Part shown: positions 25,313-35,108 of the stretch, piece by piece | Position numbering within the stretch: the first letter of the stretch is position 1 | Layout: every line of letters starts with the position of its first letter | Assembly: GCA_963763135.1 (NCBI GenBank) | Contig: CAVXNJ010000005.1 | Span: 62,001-126,000 of the forward strand | Origin: JANMZO01 sp963763135 | GTDB lineage: Bacteria > Actinomycetota > Acidimicrobiia > Acidimicrobiales > JANYDT01 | Reading direction: 5' to 3' | Length of the DNA: 64,000 bases | Notes under the pieces: generated by a model | What the model saw: only the letters and a program-made list of their open reading frames with translations | What the model was told of the DNA's origin: nothing | Database searches by the model: none | Program-made: the position numbers and the translations under genes

Positions 25313-26161
25313 ATGGAGACAAGCTCAGCCGTAAATCGAGGTTGGCGACGCGCCGCCAATGCAGCAATCCAAGCTTTTGAGAAAGAAGTCCGTCGTCGTC
25401 CGAGGCTGCTGGATCTTCTGGAACGTATGCCCGGCCCGGTGCGAGGCGTGTTGGTTCGGCTCGACCTCCGCCCACCGCTTGTACCAATTGCCGAGCTGAA
25501 GTCGACCTTCGCCACGATTGTCAAGGAACTGTCTCAAGCACCAACCGACCGGATTGTCTACCTCGAGTTCGGTGTCAACCAAGGTTCGTCGATGCTCTGC
25601 ATGCACGAGGCGCTTGAGGCACACCGCAACGCCATGCCCGACCGATTGATCGGATTCGATTCGTTTGAAGGGCTGCCGCCAGAGACGGCAACACGCGATG
25701 ACCAGGGTGGGGCGGCGTGGAGCCCCGGTGATTTTGCGTGCAGCCAGTCGTATACCGAGGCCTACCTACGTGCCAACGGCGTTCCGAAGGACCGAGTCGA
25801 GCTCGTGAAGGGTTGGTTTAGCACTTCGCTAACCGAGTCTACGAAGACGCGCTTGGGTATTGATCGGGCGGATGTGATCATGATCGACTGCGACATCTAC
25901 ACCGCGGCGGTCGAAGCACTCACGTTCTGTCGGGCCCTCATCGCCGACCGGGCGTTCGTAGTTTTCGACGACTGGGGCGACGCGAACACCCCTCCGAACG
26001 TGGGCGAACAAAAGGCCTTCGCAGAGTTCATGGAAGCGAATCCGGGACTTCGATCGTTCGAGCGCACCGAGCTTGCGTACCACCCGTGTTCACGAGTTTT
26101 CGAACTAACAACGGCAGACGTTCTCCCGAGAAGTCTCAGCTCGTCGTCGTTGTCACCCTAG
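25313..26161 (+). CDS. TylF/MycF-type O-methyltransferase
   Basis: 282 residues, GAGGA Shine-Dalgarno. SAM-dependent sugar O-methyltransferase of the macrocin type: VYLEFGVNQGSSM (SAM loop), GFDSFEGLPP, VELVKGWFSTSL, IMIDCDIYTAAVEAL and VVFDDWGD (acidic metal-binding positions). Such enzymes methylate a hydroxyl of a deoxysugar on macrolides or a surface glycan. It fits with the epimerase and SAF oxidoreductase in a sugar-modification cluster. Confidence 0.85.
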   Translation: METSSAVNRGWRRAANAAIQAFEKEVRRRPRLLDLLERMPGPVRGVLVRLDLRPPLVPIAELKSTFATIVKELSQAPTDRIVYLEFGVNQGSSMLCMHEALEAHRNAMPDRLIGFDSFEGLPPETATRDDQGGAAWSPGDFACSQSYTEAYLRANGVPKDRVELVKGWFSTSLTESTKTRLGIDRADVIMIDCDIYTAAVEALTFCRALIADRAFVVFDDWGDANTPPNVGEQKAFAEFMEANPGLRSFERTELAYHPCSRVFELTTADVLPRSLSSSSLSP

Positions 26162-26199
26162 CCCGCTGGCCCTCTGGCCACACGCGCTATCCACACGCG

Positions 26200-28029
26200 C
26201 TATCCGTACGCAGCAGCCTGCATCGCGTAGAGCTCGGCGTACTGCCCGCCCCGGGCGATCAACTCCTCGTGAGACCCCACCTCGGCGACCCGTGCACCGT
26301 CCATCACGACAATCACGTCGGCCATTCGAACGGTCGAGAACCGATGCGATACGAGCACCACGATCCGGCCGTTGACCGACTCGACGCGTGATGCTTGCGC
26401 AAACCGTTCGAAGAGCGCGTGTTCAGTTTCCGCATCGAGTGCCGCGGTGGGCTCATCGAGAATGAGCAGAAGTGGGTCATCACGCATGAAACCCCGGGCG
26501 AGCGCGAGCTTCTGCCACTGGCCGAAGCTCACTTCCGCTCCGCTGTTCCACGACGGGCCGAGCTGCGTGTCGAGACCGTAAGCGAGCCTATCGATGACAT
26601 CCTCCGCGCCGGCGCGCTGTACCGCAGCTTCTGACGCCGGGCGCTCATCGAGGCGAGGCAGATCGCCGAGGCCAATCGTTCGCTGGGCGAAGAACTCGAA
26701 CCGAAAGAAGTCCTGAAACGCGCCGGCGAGATGCGCGCGCCATTCCTCGATCGCGATCGTCGAGAGATCCGTGTCGTCGATGAGGATGCGGCCGCCGGTC
26801 GGGAGGTACATGCGGGCGAGCAGCTTGACCAGCGTCGACTTGCCCGCACCGTTTTCGCCGACGACGGCCACGACGCGACCGGCGGGAATCGCGAGGTTCA
26901 CGCCATCGAGAACAAGACGTTCGGTGCCGGGATAGTGAAACGACACGTTGTCGAACACGATTCCCTTCACCAGTCGCTCAGGCGAATGAGCGGTGGCCGG
27001 CTGTTCGATCCCGGCGGCGTAGTCCTCCAACCAGGTCAGGCGCCTGGACGAATCCAGCCAGAAACCTCGGAGGAATCCCAGTTCTCCTGCGGTTGCTCCC
27101 ACGTAGCCGGCGAGCCGGGTACCGGCGGCCACGACGAGAACCGCCGAGCCGACACTTGCGTCGAGACCAGCGGTGACAAAGGCGATCGCACCGACGTAGG
27201 CCAGCGCGAAGACCGCCCACGACGCTGAGTGCCACGCGGCCGTAGCCACGCGTACTTTTGCTACGGGCGCATACCATTTTCGCCAGGCGGCGTCGCGTTC
27301 GACCTCCAGCCACTTCGCCGTTCCGGTGACTCGTACTTCTTTGCCGGGAGATGCCGTGGTGCCCAGCACGAACAGGTGTCGGGCGAGTCGAGTGTTGGCG
27401 ATCACCGACTCCTCGACCTTGCGCTCGATTCCGGGTCGCCACGTCGATGTCCACACCGCCGGAACTGCGAACACCACCAGAAGCACCAGCGCCGGATGAA
27501 TCGAGGCCAGCAACAGCACGGTCACGACGAGTCGAAAGATCCAACCCAGCGTCGAGAACAGCGACATGAACATGTGATCGAGCGCGAAAACCTGATCACG
27601 CAACATGGCGAGCCGGTCGAGGTACTCGGGCCTCTCATGGTGTTCAACCGTCGGGACCGAAGCCTGCAGACGGGCCACATGTGATTCGAGGGCTATCGCG
27701 ACACGATCTCGGAAACGGCGAGACGCCCGCTGCGAGAGGATCGAGAGGTACCACGTGGCGGTGGTCGACGCGGCGAGACCGACCGCGGCCACGGTGATCT
27801 GATCCCCGCTCTTCTTCAGGACTCCGTCGATCAGGATCTTCAGCCACAGGGCGAGCAACGCGTCGGGAAGCATCATCAAAAGCGCTAAGCCGAGTGACAA
27901 CGCGAGGAGGCGGGGCTCGGCGCGATAGCCGAGCATGAACGTTCGCTTCAGCGAGCGCAGGGCCGGCGGCAGATCGGCCGGGACCGCCCCATCGGACGTA
28001 TCGCGGTCGGATGGTTCAGAGGGTTTCAT
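26200..28029 (-). CDS. ABC exporter subunit with degenerate signature motif
   Basis: 609 residues. N-terminal type-IV exporter membrane domain (about six helices, residues 30-320), C-terminal ATPase: Walker A VGENGAGKSTLVKLL, signature VSFGQWQK in place of LSGGQ, Walker B LLLILDEPTAALD, switch His in LVSHRFSTV. The changed signature suggests the asymmetric, less active partner of a heterodimer with the subunit encoded just upstream. The start overlaps the upstream stop by 14 bp, so the two are translated together. Cargo unknown; the neighbouring sugar genes suggest a glycosylated compound. Confidence 0.85.
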   Translation of the reverse strand: MKPSEPSDRDTSDGAVPADLPPALRSLKRTFMLGYRAEPRLLALSLGLALLMMLPDALLALWLKILIDGVLKKSGDQITVAAVGLAASTTATWYLSILSQRASRRFRDRVAIALESHVARLQASVPTVEHHERPEYLDRLAMLRDQVFALDHMFMSLFSTLGWIFRLVVTVLLLASIHPALVLLVVFAVPAVWTSTWRPGIERKVEESVIANTRLARHLFVLGTTASPGKEVRVTGTAKWLEVERDAAWRKWYAPVAKVRVATAAWHSASWAVFALAYVGAIAFVTAGLDASVGSAVLVVAAGTRLAGYVGATAGELGFLRGFWLDSSRRLTWLEDYAAGIEQPATAHSPERLVKGIVFDNVSFHYPGTERLVLDGVNLAIPAGRVVAVVGENGAGKSTLVKLLARMYLPTGGRILIDDTDLSTIAIEEWRAHLAGAFQDFFRFEFFAQRTIGLGDLPRLDERPASEAAVQRAGAEDVIDRLAYGLDTQLGPSWNSGAEVSFGQWQKLALARGFMRDDPLLLILDEPTAALDAETEHALFERFAQASRVESVNGRIVVLVSHRFSTVRMADVIVVMDGARVAEVGSHEELIARGGQYAELYAMQAAAYG

Positions 28030-29863
28030 GGACTATCTCGTTTCCGGTCTCGTCGACTTCGGTGAAGCGCGACGCCTGAAGTTCGAACATCTGCCGGTAA
28101 CGACCGCTGAGCGCGATGAGCTCATCGTGCGAACCCAACTCGGCGACTCTCCCGTTCTCAAGTACGCATATGGAATCGGCAAGCCGCACAGTCGAGAAAC
28201 GGTGCGAGATGAGGATCGTCGTGCAACCCTTCGTTGCCGCGATGACCCGCTCGAAGATTTCCGATTCACCGCGAACGTCAAGTTGCGCCGTCGGTTCGTC
28301 GAGGAGCACGACCCGCGCTCCCTGCCGCACGGCGCACAACGCGCGGGCCAGGGCGACCCGCTGCCACTGTCCTCCGGACAGGTCGGTTCCACCCGGGTAG
28401 GCCTTCGACAGGATGGTGTCGAGGTTGCCGGTCGCCAGGGCCTCTCCCCCGGCCTCGGCCAGGGCGGCCACGATCATTTCATCGGGCGCGCCCAGCGGGG
28501 CGACGTTCGCTCGAAGCGGAAGTTCGAACCGGATGAAATCCTGGAACACGGCCGTCAGACTCGTTCGCCAGGTCTCGACGTCGAGCGTGTCAAGGGGAAC
28601 GCCGTCGACTTCGATCGAACCCGAGACGGGATCATAGAGGCGGCACAGCAGCTTGGCGAGCGTCGTCTTTCCCGCGCCGTTCGAGCCGACGATCGCCATC
28701 GACGTTCCGGCCGGGATCGTCAACGAGAAGTCTTTGAAGATCTCGCGGGTTCCTTCGGCTTCATATGCGAACGTAACGTTTTTAAGTTCGATCTTCGGCC
28801 CGGTTTGATGTGCTCCGGAGTCAAAAACGTTACCGGCCGGAACGTTTTCGGCTCCGGAGCGGAGGGATCCGGCCGCCGCCATCGCCTTCTCCAACCGGTG
28901 GAGCGCGACGACTGGAGCGCTCGAACCGTCGAGCGCCCAGTTGAGACCTCCGAAGGCGATCGCCGAGACCCCGATGGCGGCCTGTACGAACACCACGATG
29001 CGGCCAGTGCTGAGCTCGCCGTTGCGGGCCGCCGCTGCAATGGCGAGGAACACGACACCGTTGGCTGCGGCAACGATGGCGAGACACGTGAGAACCGACT
29101 TCTCCCGGAGCTTCGTCGCCTCATACTGCAGCTCATAGAGCTTGCGACGGGTCTCGATGAATCGGTCGGTGACCCAACCACCGAGGCCGAAGAACCGCAG
29201 TTCCTTGGATGGCCCCGCGTCGACGGCCAAGCGGTATGCATAGTCCGCGTGACGCTGAGCCGTGCGCACCTCGTCGGTGTTCCGATCCTTCCACACCCCG
29301 CTTTCCCGCAGGAGCCAGTGGGTGGCCATCCATGATGCGATCAGCAGCAGCGGTGCCCACCACGAGAACCCGAACAACAGAAGGCCGGATACGACGCCCA
29401 CGAACAGATCGAGAAGGCCGCTCGTGATGAAGTCCATCGAGATGGCGAGTGGCGGCCCCATGATGCCCTGGTCGAAGTCGCGGGCCGTCGTGAGATCGTT
29501 CGTGAACTCCGGCCGTTCGAGGTGCGCGATTCCCTCGGGCGAGATCCCCGCGTGCATGAGGCGCCCGTAGAGATGATTGGCCATGAGACTGCCAAGGTTC
29601 ATGCTTACCAGTTGGTGAAGGGGAAGCAGCGTGACGATGGCCCCGAACGCGACGCCGACCAGCACGAGCGGACCGGCGAGCGACTGCTTCAGCGTGATGG
29701 CGCTGATCAACCAGCCGAAGGCGATGGAGACCAGCGCCGGCATACAGGCCCGCACCACCAGAAACGCCCACCAAGCGAGGGCGTAGCCGGGCGCGGCCCG
29801 CCACAGTTCAGCGAAGAACCTGATTTCCTGGCGGCGGCGCAGTTTGGCAATCACAATGGGCAA
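28016..29863 (-). CDS. ABC exporter subunit, partner of the gene at 26200
   Basis: About 615 residues. Exporter membrane domain then ATPase: Walker A VGSNGAGKTTLAKLL, intact signature LSGGQWQRVALARAL, Walker B RVVLLDEPTAQLD, switch His ISHRFSTV. Between the two domains (about residues 333-352) is an insertion, SGAENVPAGNVFDSGAH, encoded by a palindromic element of the same family as the repeats upstream of rsmD. The start is uncertain: TTG at 29863, or GTG at 29854. Divergent from the carotenoid oxygenase. Confidence 0.85.
   Translation of the reverse strand: MPIVIAKLRRRQEIRFFAELWRAAPGYALAWWAFLVVRACMPALVSIAFGWLISAITLKQSLAGPLVLVGVAFGAIVTLLPLHQLVSMNLGSLMANHLYGRLMHAGISPEGIAHLERPEFTNDLTTARDFDQGIMGPPLAISMDFITSGLLDLFVGVVSGLLLFGFSWWAPLLLIASWMATHWLLRESGVWKDRNTDEVRTAQRHADYAYRLAVDAGPSKELRFFGLGGWVTDRFIETRRKLYELQYEATKLREKSVLTCLAIVAAANGVVFLAIAAAARNGELSTGRIVVFVQAAIGVSAIAFGGLNWALDGSSAPVVALHRLEKAMAAAGSLRSGAENVPAGNVFDSGAHQTGPKIELKNVTFAYEAEGTREIFKDFSLTIPAGTSMAIVGSNGAGKTTLAKLLCRLYDPVSGSIEVDGVPLDTLDVETWRTSLTAVFQDFIRFELPLRANVAPLGAPDEMIVAALAEAGGEALATGNLDTILSKAYPGGTDLSGGQWQRVALARALCAVRQGARVVLLDEPTAQLDVRGESEIFERVIAATKGCTTILISHRFSTVRLADSICVLENGRVAELGSHDELIALSGRYRQMFELQASRFTEVDETGNEIVHETL
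28809..28862. repeat. In-frame palindromic element in an ABC transporter gene
   Basis: TGTGCTCCGGAGT on the left and CGGCTCCGGAGCG on the right enclose an inner inverted repeat (AAAACGTTACCGG / CCGGAACGTTTT), so about 25 bases pair per arm. The ends match the three units at 11151-11398. The element keeps the reading frame and adds about 18 residues in the linker between membrane and ATPase domains. Confidence 0.75.
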
Positions 29864-30041
29864 CTTTCGCGTGGTTTGGAGAAGTTTGCTTGCCGTTGGT
29901 CATCGTCGGCGCGGCCGTCATTCCGACACCCCAAGTTCGAATGGGCCACAGCGCCCCGCTGGTGCCACCACCCCGGCCCGCTCCGACCACCGCCCGGCCG
30001 AGACTTGGTCGTGCGCTCGGGAAACATGCGAGGCTGGAGAG

Positions 30042-31490
30042 ATGAAGAGCCAGGTCCATCAACGCTTCGATTCACAGCTTCCCGTTAACGACGACCACCC
30101 GTACCGAACGGGGGCGTGGCGCCCCCAAACCACCGAGTGGGATGCGTGGGAGCTCGACGTCAAAGGCCGGATCCCCGACGACCTGAACGGCACCTACCTC
30201 CGAAACACCGAGAACCCGCTCATTGCGAACAAGCAGACCTACCACCCCTTCGACGGCGACGGCATGCTGCACTCGATCACCTTCGGTGGAGGCGAGGCCA
30301 GGTACGCGAACCGGTTCGTTCGCACCGACGGGCTGATGCAGGAACTGGAGGCCGGTCACGCCCTCTACGCCGGCATCGCCGAAGCCCCGACGCTGGCGGA
30401 GCGGCCCGGGTGGGGCGCGCGGGGCCACATGAAAGACGCCGGGTCGACCGACGTCGTGGTGCACGCCGGAAAGGCCCTCGCCAGCTTCTACCAGTGCGGG
30501 GAGCTCTATCAGCTCGATCCCGTCACGCTCGCCGACGAAGGCCGGGCTCCGTGGGTCAGCCAACTCAACGGCTGGGGAGTAAGCGCGCATACGAAGATCG
30601 ACGAGAACTCCGGCGAGCTTCTGTTCTTCTCGTATTCGAAGGAGGCTCCGTACTTGAAATACGGCATAGTGGCGCCCGACGGGTCACTTGCGTACATGCA
30701 GGACATACCGACCCCCGGCCCGCGGCTGCCCCACGACATGGCCTTCACCACGAACTACGCGATTCTCAACGACTGCCCGATGTTCTGGAACCCCGAACTC
30801 CTGGAGAAGGGCATTCACGCGAACAAGTTCTACCGTGACCTTCCCACGCGCTTCGCCGTCGTCCCGAGGCACGGCGGCGACGTGAAATGGTTCGAAGCCG
30901 ACCCCACCTTCGTGCTCCATTGGACCAACGCGTACGAAGACGGCGATGAGATCGTGCTCGACGGCTTCTTTCAGGAAGACCCGTCGCCGGCCTCGCGGCC
31001 CGACGACACCCCGAACGACCGCCTTTTCCGGTTCCTTGACCTCTACCGAATGCGAGCCAAGGCGCACCGCTGGCGCTTCAACCTCAAAACCGGTGAAACC
31101 CGGGAGCATCATCTGTCGGATCGCATCATGGAGTTCCCGGCGATCAACGGCCGCATCGGCGGGCTCCCCTACCGGTACAGCTACAACGCCGTTTCCAAGC
31201 CCGGCTGGTTCCTCTTCAACGGTCTGGTCAAACACGATGTGGTCGACGGGACCGAAGAACTGGTGCAGCTCGACGAAGGCGTGTTCTGCTCCGAGGCGGT
31301 GTTCGCGCCCCGTCCCAACGCGACGGCGGAAGACGACGGTTACGTGCTCACGTACACGATCGACATGAATGCCGATCGTTCCGAATGCCTGGTGTTCGAT
31401 GCACAGGACATGTCGAGCGGCCCCGTCGCTGCGGTGAGCCTGCCCGAACGTATCGCGTCGGGCACCCACGCGTACTGGGCGGGCGCCTGA
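30042..31490 (+). CDS. Carotenoid oxygenase (carotenoid/lignostilbene cleavage dioxygenase family)
   Basis: 482 residues from the ATG at 30042 (GGAGAG upstream). Seven-bladed propeller iron enzyme; the four iron-binding histidines are visible: H183 (GVSAHTK), H231 (LPHDMAFT), H293 (LHWTNAYED) and H476 (GTHAYWA). Also family-typical are GTYLRNTENP near the start and FDGDGMLHSI. The enzyme splits a C=C bond in a carotenoid, apocarotenoid or stilbene with O2. No carotenoid synthesis genes are in the window, so the substrate is open. Confidence 0.9.
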   Translation: MKSQVHQRFDSQLPVNDDHPYRTGAWRPQTTEWDAWELDVKGRIPDDLNGTYLRNTENPLIANKQTYHPFDGDGMLHSITFGGGEARYANRFVRTDGLMQELEAGHALYAGIAEAPTLAERPGWGARGHMKDAGSTDVVVHAGKALASFYQCGELYQLDPVTLADEGRAPWVSQLNGWGVSAHTKIDENSGELLFFSYSKEAPYLKYGIVAPDGSLAYMQDIPTPGPRLPHDMAFTTNYAILNDCPMFWNPELLEKGIHANKFYRDLPTRFAVVPRHGGDVKWFEADPTFVLHWTNAYEDGDEIVLDGFFQEDPSPASRPDDTPNDRLFRFLDLYRMRAKAHRWRFNLKTGETREHHLSDRIMEFPAINGRIGGLPYRYSYNAVSKPGWFLFNGLVKHDVVDGTEELVQLDEGVFCSEAVFAPRPNATAEDDGYVLTYTIDMNADRSECLVFDAQDMSSGPVAAVSLPERIASGTHAYWAGA

Positions 31491-31546
31491 CGGTCGGGCC
31501 GAACCGGCCCGTCACGGGATGGGCTGATCATCACGCCGCTGGCCCA

Positions 31547-31563
31547 TGCCCGGGCACCGGGCA
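31547..31563. terminator. Hairpin after the carotenoid oxygenase
   Basis: TGCCCGG-GCA-CCGGGCA, a perfect 7-bp stem with a 3-base loop, 57 bp after the stop and before the convergent gene ending at 31679. Probable terminator without a T-run. Confidence 0.5.
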
Positions 31564-31678
31564 ATTGAGTTCGGACGGTGAAATTTCGAGGGCCTTCACT
31601 CAGAGGCGTAGTGCCGCGGACCGCTATTCCCTGGGAGCCGTTCGACCACGATTCGCCGAGAGCGTTGCCCTACTTGCG

Positions 31679-32644
31679 CTAGTTCTTCGGGAAGTTGATC
31701 TTTGACTTACCGGCGCCGACCAGCGTGCCCGCAGGGAGCTGGAGCTTATCGTTCCGGGTGTAGGCGATACAGTCAAACGTCAGGCGCCCAAAGGTGACGA
31801 CCGCGCCAGCGATAATTTCGGCTCGGATCAAGAGGTCGGCTCGATCGGCACCGATTAGGACCTTCGCAAACTCCAGACACGTAGCGTCGAACGGGGCGTA
31901 GTCACCAGCAGTCCAATCGGTGAACTTCTCGGGCGTGCCTGTCACGATCTGGGAGACATAGATGAGGGACTCCATATCGTGGGGCCTCGCGCAGCTCTTG
32001 AATTCCGCTCCTGAGTTGTCTGCCCGGAAGTCCCTACATATGCGCAACTTGGGGAGGGTCTGTCGGCTCTCCAGTTGACGGATGTCGCTGGTTGTGGCCG
32101 TGGTCCCTTTGGTGGGTTCGAAGATACAGATGAGATCCGTCGATCCGGCGGCGAACGATGCTGCGTCGGGAAGCACCCAGCCCATGCGGCCCAGTGACGA
32201 GGGGATGAACTCGGTGACGTCCTTACTTAGCATGAGCTCCAGGAGCTTCGCCCCCAAACGCCTGTAGACGTTCGGGACAACACTGCCGGCGTTACACGCG
32301 ATCAGCGCGGCCTGCCTCAGCGCGGGACGCGTCGGCGAGGATTTGCTGAGCAGTTCGGGTAGACCTGCGCTCGCGAGGGACGGGGAGAGGTGGATACCGC
32401 CAGTGACCTGGACTGAGTGCTCCTTTGAGCACGGAACCTTTGACGAGAGGTCCACCTCGTCCGCGTCGACATTGGAACTCGAAAAACAGTCGCCGACCGC
32501 CCACTTGGAGGTGCCGCTCGCGGCGGTGGCAACCGACTTCGCGGTTGCTGGGCTCGCTGCTCCCGCTCCAGTGGCCAGCGTAACCCACCCGCCCGAAACC
32601 ATCAACGAAAGCGCCAACAAACTACGCACACGGAGCACTTTCAT
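31679..32644 (-). CDS. Septum-formation-family exported protein
   Basis: 321 residues with a signal peptide (LLALSLMVSGGWVTLATGAGAA). The mature part has WAVGDCF, then VPCSKEHSVQV, and a second similar half with KSCARPHDMESLIYV and FDATCLEFAKVL. This Cys/His pattern is that of the actinobacterial septum-formation domain (PF13845 type), here apparently as two related halves. Members are exported or membrane-attached and of poorly known role. Stands alone. Confidence 0.65.
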   Translation of the reverse strand: MKVLRVRSLLALSLMVSGGWVTLATGAGAASPATAKSVATAASGTSKWAVGDCFSSSNVDADEVDLSSKVPCSKEHSVQVTGGIHLSPSLASAGLPELLSKSSPTRPALRQAALIACNAGSVVPNVYRRLGAKLLELMLSKDVTEFIPSSLGRMGWVLPDAASFAAGSTDLICIFEPTKGTTATTSDIRQLESRQTLPKLRICRDFRADNSGAEFKSCARPHDMESLIYVSQIVTGTPEKFTDWTAGDYAPFDATCLEFAKVLIGADRADLLIRAEIIAGAVVTFGRLTFDCIAYTRNDKLQLPAGTLVGAGKSKINFPKN

Positions 32645-33131
32645 AGCGTCATGGTATTCACCGTGATAGTGGCAGACAAGTCGCCTGCGTCAATCGAGGA
32701 CCGCCGTCCCCCGGAACGGGCTCGAACCGATGCAGACATCAGCTTCCGAGACGACAGCTCCGCCAGCGAAGCCACATTCTCCCCACCCAACCTGACCGCA
32801 CCGCTTGCGTGAGCGCCGCACGTAACACGCCGTGAATGTTCCGGATCGACGTGTCCGCCATCCTTCATCTCGCAAGCGCGCATATCATCGCTCGACGTCC
32901 TCAATCGCGAGTCGAGCTACCGACAAGCGAGCAATTTGATCATCGTTGGGTAGGCCCTGCCCAGGCATGCGTGGGTGCATAGCCATGATGTGACGTGCGG
33001 TCCAGCATCGCATCGTGATCAGCTTTCGCGGGAAGCGCGGGGCTCCATGCCAAGGGTCGCCGGAAAGACCGAGCAACTCGTGTCCGATAGCCAACGAGCA
33101 AACCGACACGAGCCGCACTATCGTGCCCGGC
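32645..33131. other. 487-bp divergent intergenic region
   Basis: It lies between the septum-formation-family gene and the broken SDR. Short open frames cross it on both strands but none has family character, a credible start site or coding-like composition. I see no repeat or hairpin worth naming. Confidence 0.4.
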
Positions 33132-34008
33132 ATGGGACAAGTCGCCGTCGTTACCGGAGCCAACTCAGGGATCGGGCGCGCCATCGCGATCCACCTAGCG
33201 ACCGTCGGCTACGACGTGTACGGAACCGTGCGTGACATGGCCAAGGCCGACCAAGCTGCTTACGATGGCCGATGCCGCCGGAGCGAAGCTCAACCTCGTA
33301 ACGATGGACATCGCGACCGACGAGTCCGTCCGCGACGGCATGGCGGAGATCCTTGCGAAGGCCGGCCAGATCGACGTTCTCGTCAACAACGCGGGCATCG
33401 GTGGCAACGCCGTGCTCGAGGAGTGCCCGGTCAGCCTCTACGAAGAGGTCATGAACGTCAACGTCTACGGAGCCGTTCGCTGTTGCCAGGCCGTACTGCC
33501 TCAGATGCGAGCCCGAAAGTCGGGGACGATCGTCAACATCACCTCGATCGCCGGACGCCTCGCCGCCCTGGCCCAGTCCCCGTACGTTGCGTCGAAGTGG
33601 GCGTTCGAGGGCATCAGCGAAGCGCTGGCCCAGGAACTCGCGCCGTTCGGAATACGGGTCGTCATCATCGAACCAGGCGTGACGAAGTCGGCAATCTTCG
33701 CCAAGAACATCGACGCACCGAACTCCACCGGTGCGTACGACGATCACTACCGCCGCCTGTTCCAGTTCTACGCCGCAGGCAACGCCCACGCCACCGACCC
33801 TTTCGAAGTCGCCCGCATCATCGAGCACGCCATCACGACCGACACACCGGAGCTTCGCTACGCATGTTCGTGGGGTGGGCCCGAAATCGCCGAGCATCGC
33901 AAGACCCTTCCCGACAATCAATGGGTCGACCTCATGCGAGCAACCGACGACGACGATTACAACAACCGCTTCGAAGCCGCCTTCGGCGTCGACATCCGCC
34001 TGCCCTAA
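33132..34008 (+). pseudogene. Short-chain dehydrogenase/reductase with a one-base frameshift
   Basis: Classic SDR split between two frames. From the ATG at 33132 the first 40 residues carry the cofactor motif VVTGANSGIGRAIA and TVRDMAKAD. The frame is then lost, and a second frame continues KLLTMADAAGAKLNLVTMD, VLVNNAGIGG, NITSIAG and the catalytic SPYVASK. Removing one C at 33251-33252 (GACCAAG to GACAAG) restores one continuous SDR of about 291 residues. Either a recent pseudogene or a sequencing error; no other damage is visible. The intact enzyme would be an NAD(P)-dependent oxidoreductase of unknown substrate. Confidence 0.85.
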
Positions 34009-34509
34009 ATTTGGCGGCGGGCCCCGCCGCCATCAAACGCCGCGGCCCCGGCGAGGGCGCAGAGAGCGGAGGGAGCGCTAGCGAGTGAAGTGAGCGAGCT
34101 GCCGAGACCGGATGAAGGCCGCCCCGTGGAAGGGTGCCCGCAGGGTCGCGAAGCGGACCGGTGCGCAGATAGAGCGGAGCGGAGGCGGGCCCCGCCGCCA
34201 TCAAACACCGCGGCCCCGGCGAGGGTCGAGAGAAGTGAACGAGCGCAGCGAGAGAACGAAGCGAGACCACCGAGACCGGACGAAGGCCGCCCAGCGGAAG
34301 GGTGCCCGCAGGGTCGCGAAGCGGACCGGTGCGCAGATAGAGCGAAGCGGAGGCGGGCCCCGCCGCCATCAAACGCCGCGGCCCCGGCGAGGGTCGAGAG
34401 AAGTGAACGAGCGCAGCGAGAGAACGAAGCGAGACCACCGAGACCGGATGAAGGCCGCCCAGCGGCGGGACTCGAAGCGAAGCGGAGACGGGGCCCGCCA
34501 CCATCAACA

Positions 34510-34558
34510 GAGTGTGTGCAATGCCTTAGACCGGCACTAAGAAAACGCACACACTCCC
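34510..34558. repeat. GTGTGTGC hairpin element, copy 1
   Basis: GAGTGTGTGC and GCACACACTC form a perfect 10-bp stem around a 28-base loop ending in TAAGAAAAC. Lies in repeat unit 3 of the array. Confidence 0.8.
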
Positions 34559-34869
34559 AGCAACACCGCGGCCCCGGCGAGGGTCGAGAGAAGTGAACGA
34601 GCGCAGCGAGAGAACGAAGCGACACCACCGAGACCGGACGAAGGCCGCCCAGCGGAAGGGGTGCCCGCAGGGTCGCGAAGCGGACCGGTGCGCAGATAGA
34701 GCGAAGCGGAGGCGGGCCCCGCCGCCATCAAACGCCGCGGCCCCGGCGAGGGTCGAGAGAAGTGAACGAGCGCAGCGAGAGAACGAAGCGAGACCACCGA
34801 GACCGGATGAAGGCCGCCCAGCGGAAGGGTGCCGAAGCGAAGCGGAGGCGGGCCCCGCCGCCATAAACA

Positions 34870-34918
34870 GAGTGTGTGCAATGCCTTAGACCGGCACTAA
34901 GAAAACGCACACACTCCC
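34870..34918. repeat. GTGTGTGC hairpin element, copy 2
   Basis: Identical to copy 1 over the 49 bases; lies in repeat unit 5 of the array. Confidence 0.8.
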
Positions 34919-35059
34919 AGCAACACCGCGGCCCCGGCGAGGGTCGAGAGAAGTGAACGAGCGCAGCGAGAGAACGAAGCGAGACCACCGAGACCGGATG
35001 AAGGCCGCCCAGCGGCGGGACTCGAAGCGAAGCGGAGATGGGGCCCGCCGCCATAAACA

Positions 35060-35108
35060 GAGTGTGTGCAATGCCTTAGACCGACCCTAAGAAAACGCAC
35101 ACACTCCC
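35060..35108. repeat. GTGTGTGC hairpin element, copy 3
   Basis: As copies 1 and 2 but with a changed loop centre (GACCGACCCTAAG). Near the right end of the array. Confidence 0.8.

Noticed and set aside
32885..33184. 99-residue open frame on the minus strand
   Set aside because: It runs opposite the start of the SDR gene, has no family character and no ribosome binding site.
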